Shown one piece after another: positions 1-6,350 of a stretch of 9,206 bases of DNA. A program made the position numbers and the translations under genes. The stretch spans positions 1-9,206 of the forward strand of contig JAITNB010000127.1 of NCBI GenBank assembly GCA_031290695.1. The letters are read 5' to 3'. Below the pieces are notes generated by a model. It did no database searches. It saw only the letters and a program-made list of their open reading frames with translations, and was not told the DNA's origin. Source of the DNA: Coriobacteriales bacterium. GTDB lineage: Bacteria; Actinomycetota; Coriobacteriia; Coriobacteriales; UBA8131. Within the stretch, counting starts at the first letter, position 1, and every line of letters begins with the position of its first letter.

Positions 1-522
1 GGCACGCTCAATATCCTTGGCAACCAGAATGACCATTTTAATGTCGAGACCGACATCTACGTGAAGAACGGCGGCACGCTCACCATCCAGGCGGGTGCGA
101 TGATAAAGGGCAACATCTACTGCTATGGCGGCGGGACGGTCAAGGTGCTGGGCAACTTTACCCTGCAAGGGCATACCATCACAACAGGCGAGGGTACGTT
201 CCCGGGCGGCATCTTTATATATGGCGAGAAGTCCGTCGCCCTTGATGCTCCCGACATGCTGCTGGGTGCTGGGAACTTTGAGGCAACGGCCAACATCACT
301 ATCTCTGGGTCGGATGGTGTCGACGACTTCAAGGTCACGGGTTCGGGCACCACCCGGGGCCCTGCGGTGCATTTCTTCTCGGCCACGCTGTTTAAGGATG
401 CCAAGTATGCGCTCTATGCCTGTAGCGACCACGACCCGGTAACCAACCAATGTCGGCATTCAGGCAACTCGATCTCTACCGCAACCGCAGGAGGCTCTTG
501 GACGTTTGGCGACTACTCCTGA
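1..522 (+). CDS. C-terminal part of a beta-helix-like, probably exported protein (5' end outside window)
   Basis: The frame is open from the first base and ends at TGA 520-522, giving 173 visible residues; the true start lies upstream. The visible part is rich in Gly, Thr and short alternating hydrophobic strands (for example GGTLTIQAG, GGTVKVLGNF, ATANITISGS), the look of a parallel beta-helix or bactofilin-like stack. There are three Cys at visible codons 41, 141 and 151; the last two bracket a polar loop and could form a disulfide if exported. The C-terminus (GGSWTFGDYS) carries no LPXTG motif and no final membrane segment, so sortase anchoring is not supported. It lies just before a pilus assembly operon but is separated from it by its own promoter. 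A pilus-associated surface protein or the distal domain of a long prepilin-like protein is possible, but this is inference. I do not recognise a specific family. Confidence 0.7.
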   Translation, partial: GTLNILGNQNDHFNVETDIYVKNGGTLTIQAGAMIKGNIYCYGGGTVKVLGNFTLQGHTITTGEGTFPGGIFIYGEKSVALDAPDMLLGAGNFEATANITISGSDGVDDFKVTGSGTTRGPAVHFFSATLFKDAKYALYACSDHDPVTNQCRHSGNSISTATAGGSWTFGDYS

Positions 523-599
523 GAGTGGCGGGCAGGGGTTTTGTGTTGTTTTTGTGCGGGTTTGTGCGCAAAATGTGGAATAGTTTATTTGAGTGAGAC

Positions 600-627
600 T
601 TGACATCAGAATCTGCTAGACTATTAT
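600..627 (+). promoter_or_regulatory. Sigma70-type promoter for the pilus operon
   Basis: A perfect -35 hexamer TTGACA (600-605) is followed after 16 bases by TATTAT (622-627), five of six matches to the -10 consensus. The stretch is AT-rich compared with the flanking genes. Transcription would begin near 634, giving an untranslated leader of about 60 bases before the pilC start. It is the only strong promoter I see before the six-gene run. Confidence 0.7.
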
Positions 628-650
628 TGTATATGCAAATAGCATATTGT
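626..650 (+). promoter_or_regulatory. Dyad at the expected transcription start, possible operator
   Basis: ATATGC (631-636) and GCATAT (642-647) form a perfect 6-bp inverted repeat around AAATA. The dyad is flanked on both sides by a direct ATTGT (626-630 and 646-650). It sits immediately after the -10 box, where a bound repressor would block initiation. No regulator is encoded in the window, so the role is inferred from position and symmetry only. Confidence 0.35.
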
Positions 651-677
651 CCCCACCACACGTCAACTAATCATAAC

Positions 678-685
678 AGGGGAGG
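678..685 (+). promoter_or_regulatory. Ribosome binding site that decides the pilC start
   Basis: AGGGGAGG ends at 685. The most upstream in-frame GTG (689) would be only 3 bases away, too close, whereas the GTG at 695 is 9 bases away. The 695 start also gives the family-typical opening MPLFKYNAV. Confidence 0.65.
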
Positions 686-694
686 GGGGTGTAC

Positions 695-1885
695 GTGCCT
701 TTATTCAAATATAACGCAGTTGCCATGGATGGTTCAAAGCATCACGGGACGATGGAAGCCGTGAGCGTTCCGCAGTTATCCGCCTTCTTAACCGAGAGCG
801 GGCTGTTCCTCGTTGACCAGAAGGTTGCGCAGGGTACCACGCAGCAAAAGAAGCTCAAGACCATCGAACTCGCGGATTTTTGCCGACAATTAGCCGCTAT
901 GCTCTCCTCGGGCATCACCCTCATTCGCGCCATGACGATTATCGAACAGCGGGATGCCAAGCCGCATGTGAAGAAGGTCTATGAGACGGTTATTGCGGAT
1001 TTGCGGCGCGGGTCGTCGCTCTCTGAGGCGATGGAGCTCCAGGGCCGCGCCTTTCCGCCGTTGCTCATCAATATGATGCGCGCCGGTGAGAACTCGGGCG
1101 GCATGGACGCGACTGCCCTCAAGATGGCCGTCACCTTTGACAAGCAGCATAAACTCGACGGCAAGATGAAGAGCGCCTCGGTGTATCCCATCATCCTCGT
1201 GTTCATGATACTCGCGGTTATCATCATCCTGTTCACCTTTGTGCTCCCGCAGTTTGCGGGGCTGTTTGGCAACATGGAGCTGCCGCTGCCCACGCAGATA
1301 ATGATGAACTTCTCCAGCTTCCTCATCAACTACTGGATGTTCCTCCTCGTGGGCATCATCGTGGGCATCTCAGGCCTCATTGCGCTGTTCAGGCGGCCGG
1401 GCCCCAAATTGCAGCTTGACCGGTTCAAGCTCAAGATACCCAAGATAGGCAAGCTGCTGAGCACTGTCTACACGGCGCGCTTTGCCCGTACACTCTCGTC
1501 GCTGTATGTGAGCGGCATCCCGATGATACAGGCGCTCACCATCGCGCGCGCCACCGTTGACAACTCCTATATCGAGAAGCAGTTTGACATGGTCATCAAC
1601 AACCTGGGCAATGGGCGCACGCTCTCACAGGCGCTTGCGGACGTTGACGGGTTTGAGAAGAAGCTCAACTCAACCATCCTCATTGGCGAGGAGAGCGGCC
1701 GGCTGGAGCAGATGCTTGAGTCGGTTGCCGACCAGTTTGACTACGACTCTGAGATGGCGACGCAGCAGATGGTAAGCATGATGGAGCCCATCATGATAAT
1801 CGTGCTTGCCGTGGTGGTGGCGTTTGTTATCATATCGGTGCTGCTGCCGATATTCCAGATGTACCAAGGGATTGAGGGGAGCTGA
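695..1885 (+). CDS. pilC: Type IV pilus inner-membrane platform protein PilC (GspF family)
   Basis: PilC is the polytopic membrane platform on which the PilB and PilT motors act to add or remove pilin subunits. The protein is 396 residues with the start chosen here, normal for the family. It shows two T2SSF repeats: the first begins near residue 58 (ELADFCRQLAAMLSSG) and the second near 260 (TARFARTLSSLYVSGIPM, then GEESGRLEQML at 331). Three membrane segments are visible at about 165-184, 213-232 and 367-390, the usual PilC/GspF topology. The start is GTG 695, favoured by ribosome-site spacing and by the MPLFKY opening. The stop TGA overlaps the next gene's ATG by one base, so translation with pilM is probably coupled. 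A type II secretion GspF is the main alternative, but the retraction ATPase gene downstream argues for a pilus. Confidence 0.93.
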   Translation: MPLFKYNAVAMDGSKHHGTMEAVSVPQLSAFLTESGLFLVDQKVAQGTTQQKKLKTIELADFCRQLAAMLSSGITLIRAMTIIEQRDAKPHVKKVYETVIADLRRGSSLSEAMELQGRAFPPLLINMMRAGENSGGMDATALKMAVTFDKQHKLDGKMKSASVYPIILVFMILAVIIILFTFVLPQFAGLFGNMELPLPTQIMMNFSSFLINYWMFLLVGIIVGISGLIALFRRPGPKLQLDRFKLKIPKIGKLLSTVYTARFARTLSSLYVSGIPMIQALTIARATVDNSYIEKQFDMVINNLGNGRTLSQALADVDGFEKKLNSTILIGEESGRLEQMLESVADQFDYDSEMATQQMVSMMEPIMIIVLAVVVAFVIISVLLPIFQMYQGIEGS

Positions 1886-2820
1886 TGGAGAACTCCGTGT
1901 ATTGCTCGCCCACGCACTTGAAGCTTTTGGTGGGGACGGTGGGCAAGCAGAGCATAAAGGTCGAGGACCTGTTTGAGGTGCGGCTGCCCGAGGGCGGCAT
2001 GATAAACGGCATCATCACCAACGATGCCGTGATGACCGACTTCTTTGACATGGTGGCAAAGCAGTACGGCGCCACCAACAGCGGCTTTATGAGCAGCAGG
2101 TTTCTCAAGAACCCCACGCAGCTCGTGATCCATACCAACAGCATCCAAACAAAGGTGATGGAGGTGCCGCCTGTTGCCGAGGCGCAGGTGCGCGAGTTTA
2201 TCAAGCGGGATTTTGTGCAGTACAGCGACGAGGCGCCCGACGACCTCTACGACTACACCGTGCTCAACCCCAAGCTGCCAACGGGCGGCGCGGAGATACT
2301 GGCGGCAAGCGTGGGCCGCGGCCTTTTGGAGAGCTACCGTACCTGCCTGTTGAGTGCGAACTACAACCTCAAGGGCATCAACATTGGCACTAACTGCCTC
2401 GTGAAGCTCGTAAGCCACCTGCCCCAGCTTGCGTACCAGAGCTTTGTGCTCACGCAGGTTGACCGTGAGGTGCAAAACATCACACTGTTCCTCAACGGCA
2501 CCTTTCGCCTCACTAACCGCTACCGCCTTGTTAATGAGCCCAACACGCCCGAGTGGCTTGCCGAGATAGCGAACAACCTCATGTCCATGTTGCAGTTTAA
2601 CCAGGCGCAGCGTGCTCACGCGGAGGTGAAGCAGGTCTACTTTGCGGGCCTTGCCGATGAGCTGTTGGCGCAATTGGCCGCGAACTTCTCCTATCTTAAG
2701 ATCGAGATAGCAAAACTGGACCTCAGCGGGAGCATTGAGTTCTCGACGAAGGTCTCCGACGCAGGCTTGCTCGACCCAGGTTCGTTCCTGTTCAACCTGG
2801 GCAGCCTGGTAAAACGATGA
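1885..2820 (+). CDS. pilM: PilM-like pilus assembly protein, divergent actin-like fold
   Basis: PilM is the cytoplasmic actin-like protein that binds the N-terminus of PilN and links the membrane alignment complex to the motor. The call rests on position (between pilC and a PilN/PilO-like pair), length (311 residues, a little short against about 350) and a recognisable framework: an N-terminal strand ending HLKLLVG, a strand-turn VDREVQNITLFLNG at 192-205, and a late YFAGLADELLAQL at 252-264. These align with the phosphate-1, phosphate-2 and adenosine segments of PilM, but the key Gly/Asp residues are missing in all three. GAGGGGAG (1874-1881) is the ribosome site just before ATG 1885, inside the end of pilC. 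No signal peptide or membrane segment is seen. Assignment to PilM is from context plus weak motif resemblance; a structure-based comparison would settle it. Confidence 0.72.
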   Translation: MENSVYCSPTHLKLLVGTVGKQSIKVEDLFEVRLPEGGMINGIITNDAVMTDFFDMVAKQYGATNSGFMSSRFLKNPTQLVIHTNSIQTKVMEVPPVAEAQVREFIKRDFVQYSDEAPDDLYDYTVLNPKLPTGGAEILAASVGRGLLESYRTCLLSANYNLKGINIGTNCLVKLVSHLPQLAYQSFVLTQVDREVQNITLFLNGTFRLTNRYRLVNEPNTPEWLAEIANNLMSMLQFNQAQRAHAEVKQVYFAGLADELLAQLAANFSYLKIEIAKLDLSGSIEFSTKVSDAGLLDPGSFLFNLGSLVKR

Positions 2821-2828
2821 GGAGGTGA
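2820..2828 (+). promoter_or_regulatory. Full Shine-Dalgarno sequence that decides the pilN start
   Basis: AGGAGGTGA is a nine-base match to the 16S rRNA 3' tail. It contains the upstream in-frame GTG (2825), which therefore cannot be its own start. The ATG at 2837 lies 8 bases after it and is the better start. Confidence 0.65.
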
Positions 2829-2836
2829 GGCGCGGG

Positions 2837-3601
2837 ATGGCGAAGCCGATAAAACAAAAGGACATGAACTTTTTGGCGATACTCGACAAGCGCGCCAATA
2901 AGAAGCCGCTGGGTCTGGGTGCTGTGCTGGTACCGGTGGCCTTTATAGCGTTGCTTGTGTTGGGCGGGTTTTACTACTGGCAGGCCGAGACGGCTGCACG
3001 CGACCTGCAGGCCACGGCCAAAGACATACAGTCCTACCTCGACAACCCCCACACACAGGACCAGGTCGACCTTGCGCGCAGGGCCCGCTCGGAGGCAGGG
3101 GAGGTACGCGCGTTGGCCGACACCGTCGCCGTGCCGGTGGAGAACCTTGCCACGTATCCCGACATCACCTCGGCTGCCCTAGGGACCATCTTCTATATTG
3201 CCAGCTGGAATGTGGAGCTGAGCGACTTTAGCTATGACCGCGAGACGGGGCAGCTCTCGTTTCTCGCCACCTGCGACTATGCTACCGGCGTACCCATCTT
3301 TGTGGGGCGTCTGCGCAGCTGCGGCGTGTTTGACGATGTGACCTATGACGGATACGACGGCACGGTGACCAAGACCCGCGAGATCATCGTGACCGGCAAG
3401 GACGGCGCTACTAGCTATGAGACGGAGTCGTACGAGACGTTTGCGTTCTACGTGCTCTGCAACGTTGCCCACGTGCCGCCGGCCGAGCCTGAGCCGGGCA
3501 GCGAGGCGGCTACCGGCGAGACGGCGGGCGAGGTGACGGCGGCAAGCGAGGCCGTGCGTACCCAAGCGGCCTCAAGCAACGCAGGGGAGGCCAGCCGATG
3601 A
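2837..3601 (+). CDS. pilN: PilN-like pilus alignment protein, single-pass membrane
   Basis: PilN is a bitopic membrane protein whose short cytoplasmic tail binds PilM and whose outer domain pairs with PilO. The 254-residue product has a basic N-terminus with MNFLAILDKR at 10-19, a weak counterpart of the INLLP-type PilM-binding motif. One membrane segment follows at about 26-47, then a helical stretch (about 50-95). After it comes a ferredoxin-like domain (about 120-212, including LSFLATCDY, IFVGRLRSCGVFDDV and FAFYVLCNV). Residues 214-254 form a low-complexity Pro/Glu/Ala/Ser tail not expected in ordinary PilN. Three Cys in the outer domain could be structurally important. The gene starts 16 bases after the pilM stop and its TGA overlaps pilO's ATG (ATGA). 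The identification rests on topology and order; sequence similarity to well-known PilN proteins is low. Confidence 0.75.
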   Translation: MAKPIKQKDMNFLAILDKRANKKPLGLGAVLVPVAFIALLVLGGFYYWQAETAARDLQATAKDIQSYLDNPHTQDQVDLARRARSEAGEVRALADTVAVPVENLATYPDITSAALGTIFYIASWNVELSDFSYDRETGQLSFLATCDYATGVPIFVGRLRSCGVFDDVTYDGYDGTVTKTREIIVTGKDGATSYETESYETFAFYVLCNVAHVPPAEPEPGSEAATGETAGEVTAASEAVRTQAASSNAGEASR

Positions 3602-4539
3602 TTGCGATACCTACTATAACGGCCTCGCCCGCTGACGCCAAGCATATGCACACGCCGTATACGGGCGGCGCTGCTGCTGCTGCGCAGAACAAGGGCCCTG
3701 GCGGCGGCGGGCGCGGCGTGGGCGGCGGCCTGCCCCGGCAGCAGTCGCCGGTTGTCGCAAAGCTCACCTCGCTGAGTATGCGCGAGAAGGCGCTCATCAT
3801 TGGGCTGCTTGCTATCGCGCTCATAAGCGCTTTTATCGTCCTCATCTATATTCCCAGTATGGAGCGGGCCACCCAGCTGCAAGAGGAGGTGCAAGCGCTC
3901 CAGGATCAGAAGGTCACAACGCAGCTCGCCATTGCAGACCTCAACCCCGCCCTTGCGGCAGTTGCGGCCGAGACGCAGCGCATGGAGAGCTCGCTTGACA
4001 AGTACGGCGCGCCGATGAAGCCCGAGAAGATAGACGAGACGATAACCTCGCTGCTTGAGGAATGCGGGTTCACGCCCCGCACGCTCACGATGCGGTTTGA
4101 GGGGGCCGCGGAGATCCCGGTCTTCTCTGCACCGCCCTTGACGATGGACACGAGTGCGCTGTGGCCCGCCACCGCCGACGAAGAGAGCGCGGAGGGCGAA
4201 GAGGGCGATAACGCCGAGGGCGAGGACGCTGCCGCAGAGCCGGAGCCGGAGCCCGCACCTGCGGCCGCGTTGGCGGCAGACGGCGAGGCCCTGGACGGCG
4301 TGTATGCCGTCTATGTGGTGACGGCGACCACGGAGGGGGACCTGTGCAGCCTCTATGAGCTGCTTGACACGGTGGTCCCGCACGGCTGGATGAAGCTCGT
4401 TGGCTTTACGTACGAGCCCGGCCTGGTGGGAACCTCCTGGGCGTACTGGCATGACGACATACCTGCGGATACCTTTACCTTTACGTTTAAGATATACATC
4501 CTCACGCGCGACTTTAAGTCGGAAGTGCAGGGCCTTTAG
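3598..4539 (+). CDS. pilO: PilO-like pilus alignment protein with unusual disordered segments
   Basis: PilO partners PilN outside the membrane and helps position the assembly motor. The 313-residue product has a long, Gly/Ala-rich cytoplasmic tail (1-55), then the LSMREKALI segment typical of the PilO/GspM juxtamembrane region. A membrane helix (about 65-85), a coiled coil (about 87-130) and a ferredoxin-like outer region follow. The outer region is split by an acidic low-complexity insert (194-234, runs of Glu, Gly, Ala and EPEPEP). The second half (YAVYVVTATTEG, then FTFTFKIYIL) supplies the final strands. The ATG overlaps the pilN stop and has GGAGG (3586-3590) seven bases upstream. A later ATG (3778) has no good ribosome site and would remove only the tail. 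Gene order strongly supports PilO; the sequence is divergent. Confidence 0.77.
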   Translation: MIAIPTITASPADAKHMHTPYTGGAAAAAQNKGPGGGGRGVGGGLPRQQSPVVAKLTSLSMREKALIIGLLAIALISAFIVLIYIPSMERATQLQEEVQALQDQKVTTQLAIADLNPALAAVAAETQRMESSLDKYGAPMKPEKIDETITSLLEECGFTPRTLTMRFEGAAEIPVFSAPPLTMDTSALWPATADEESAEGEEGDNAEGEDAAAEPEPEPAPAAALAADGEALDGVYAVYVVTATTEGDLCSLYELLDTVVPHGWMKLVGFTYEPGLVGTSWAYWHDDIPADTFTFTFKIYILTRDFKSEVQGL

Positions 4540-4551
4540 GATGGCAGGGAT

Positions 4552-4587
4552 GCCGAGGGTGCCAAGGGTGCCGAGGGTGCCGAGGAT
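4552..4587 (+). repeat. Four tandem 9-bp units between pilO and pilB
   Basis: The units are GCCGAGGGT, GCCAAGGGT, GCCGAGGGT and GCCGAGGAT, back to back. They lie in the 72-base gap that carries the translation start region of pilB. Each unit contains a GAGG/AAGG core resembling a weak ribosome site. The array keeps the pilO and pilB reading frames in register. Confidence 0.85.
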
Positions 4588-4611
4588 GTGTGCAGGGAGA
4601 ATGGTGGGAAC

Positions 4612-6306
4612 ATGGTAGAGCCACGGCAGGTGCGCATAGGCGACCTTCTCAAAGAATACGGCTATCTCAACGACGAGCAGCTGCAAAAGGCGCTCGTCCA
4701 CCAGCGGGAGCAGGACATACGGCTGGGACAGGCGGTCATCGACCTGGGGTTTGTGACCGAGAAGGAGGTCCTGCGCGCGCTGTCGCACAAGACGGGGATA
4801 CCGCTCATCTCGTTTGAGAACGTGCCTATCGACATGAATATCGTGGGCAAGGTGCCGCGCGAGCTTGCCTACAGCGCTACGGCCATTGCGGTGGGGGAGG
4901 AGAACGGGGTTGTCAACCTCGTTGTTAACGACCCGCTCAACTTCTTTGCCATCAACGAGATCGAGCAGGTGGTGGGCGGGCCCATCAAGCTTTTTATTGG
5001 CGAGAAGGCCTCTATCGAGGGCGCGATACGGCAGTATTACGCCGAGGTCGAGGCCAAGGCCGCCATTGGCAAGGTGAACCAGCAACAGTCGCTGCTGTTC
5101 CCCGAGATCGAGGACATGAACACCGTCGACATAGGCGACGACACCACGCCGGTGGTGGGGCTGCTCAACAGCTTGCTCATACGCGGCTACAACATAGGCG
5201 CCTCCGACCTGCACCTTGAGCCCTTTGACAAGGTATGCAAGGTGCGTATGCGCGTCGACGGCGCACTCATCGACTACGCGGAGATACAAAAGAACGTCCA
5301 CCCCGCGCTTATCGTACGCCTTAAGATAATGAGCAACCTCGACATCGCCGAGAAGCGGTTGCCGCAGGACGGGCATTTTCGCATTGGCATCGAGGGCATC
5401 GACCTCAACATACGCCTCTCGGTCATTCCCACAGTCTATGGCGAGAAGGCGGTCTTGCGCTTTCTCTCGACCAACACCGCCATCGACCACGCCGGGCATT
5501 TTGGCATGATCGACGCCGACTTTGAGAAGTTCATGCAGATACTCGCGCACCCCAACGGCATCATCTATATCACGGGGCCCACGGGCTCGGGCAAGACCAC
5601 AACGATGTACATGGCGCTTGAGCGGTTTAAGGAGCGCACCGTGAACATCTCGTCCATCGAGGACCCGGTGGAGAAGAACATCGATGGCATCAACCAGGTG
5701 CAGGTGAACACGATGGCCGGCCTCACGTTTGGCGTGGGGCTGCGCTCGCTGCTGCGCCAGGACCCCGACATCATCATGGTGGGCGAGACGCGCGATGCCG
5801 AGACGGCCTCTATCTCGGTGAGCGCCGCCATCACGGGCCACCTTGTTATCTCGACCTTGCACACCAACGACGCGCTCACCTCCGTTGTGCGCCTTGAAGA
5901 CATGGGCGTGCCGCCCTACCTCGTGGGCAACTCGGTGGTGGGGCTTGTTGCGCAGCGCCTGGTGCGCAAGGTGTGCGAGCATTGCAAGGAGCGGTACGCG
6001 CCCACCGACCTCGACCTCATCACGCTGCGCGCCTCGCGGGAGCAAGTGCCGCAGGTGGTACGCGGCAAGGGCTGCCACATCTGCAACCAGACAGGCTACA
6101 AGGGCCGCATCGCCATCCACGAGATCGTGCTGGTAGACAAGAAGATGCAACGCCTCATAGCCGAGGGCGCCCTGCAAAGCGCCATCTACGAGTACGCCCG
6201 CAAGGAGGCCGGCATGAAGACCCTGCGCGAACGCGCCCAAACGCTGGTGCTCGACGGCGTGACCAGCATGGAGGAGTACCTGAAAATAGGCGAGACGGTG
6301 GATTAG
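4612..6306 (+). CDS. pilB: Type IV pilus extension ATPase PilB with N-terminal MshEN domain
   Basis: PilB is the cytoplasmic hexameric ATPase that drives pilin addition through PilC. The 564-residue protein is of standard length. It opens with an MshEN domain: motif I at 8-31 (RIGDLL...Q) and motif II at 37-60 (RLGQAV...), exactly five residues apart. The motor domain shows Walker A GPTGSGKTTT (322-331), IEDPVE, Walker B-type DIIMVGETRD (386-395) and the His box HLVISTLHTND (410-420). Two CxxC pairs, C455/C458 and C488/C491, form the zinc site typical of PilB/GspE. ATG 4612 was chosen over GTG 4588, which has only a 2-base gap to a weak GAGG inside the repeat array; the ribosome site for 4612 is itself only moderate (AGGGAGA at 4594). 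A GspE role is less likely because PilT follows. Confidence 0.96.
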   Translation: MVEPRQVRIGDLLKEYGYLNDEQLQKALVHQREQDIRLGQAVIDLGFVTEKEVLRALSHKTGIPLISFENVPIDMNIVGKVPRELAYSATAIAVGEENGVVNLVVNDPLNFFAINEIEQVVGGPIKLFIGEKASIEGAIRQYYAEVEAKAAIGKVNQQQSLLFPEIEDMNTVDIGDDTTPVVGLLNSLLIRGYNIGASDLHLEPFDKVCKVRMRVDGALIDYAEIQKNVHPALIVRLKIMSNLDIAEKRLPQDGHFRIGIEGIDLNIRLSVIPTVYGEKAVLRFLSTNTAIDHAGHFGMIDADFEKFMQILAHPNGIIYITGPTGSGKTTTMYMALERFKERTVNISSIEDPVEKNIDGINQVQVNTMAGLTFGVGLRSLLRQDPDIIMVGETRDAETASISVSAAITGHLVISTLHTNDALTSVVRLEDMGVPPYLVGNSVVGLVAQRLVRKVCEHCKERYAPTDLDLITLRASREQVPQVVRGKGCHICNQTGYKGRIAIHEIVLVDKKMQRLIAEGALQSAIYEYARKEAGMKTLRERAQTLVLDGVTSMEEYLKIGETVD

Positions 6307-6350
6307 GCGGATTAAAATGGATAACGGGCACACGGGGTTTACAGGGTTTA
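6300..6350 (+). repeat. 9-bp-period near-repeats at the pilB/pilT junction
   Basis: GGATTA occurs at 6300-6305 and 6309-6314, nine bases apart, spanning the pilB stop and the pilT start region. GGGTTTA occurs at 6335-6341 and 6344-6350, again nine bases apart, encoding a GFTGF repeat in the PilT tail. Each is only two units, so chance is possible, but the period matches the pilO/pilB array. Confidence 0.45.

Noticed and set aside
550..573. Possible hairpin (TTTTGTGC with GCGCAAAA) after the first gene as a terminator
   Set aside because: Only 8 pairs including a G-T wobble, an 8-base loop and no T-run after it; the region is simply GT-rich.
1741..2898. A 385-codon minus-strand open frame opposite pilM
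   Set aside because: It is in codon register with pilM and has the same cause and composition. No ribosome site or recognisable domain.
4541..4618. Small frame MAGMPRVPRVPRVPR... as a leader peptide before pilB
   Set aside because: It has no usable ribosome site and its repeated residues follow only from the 9-bp array; coupling to pilB is conceivable but unsupported.
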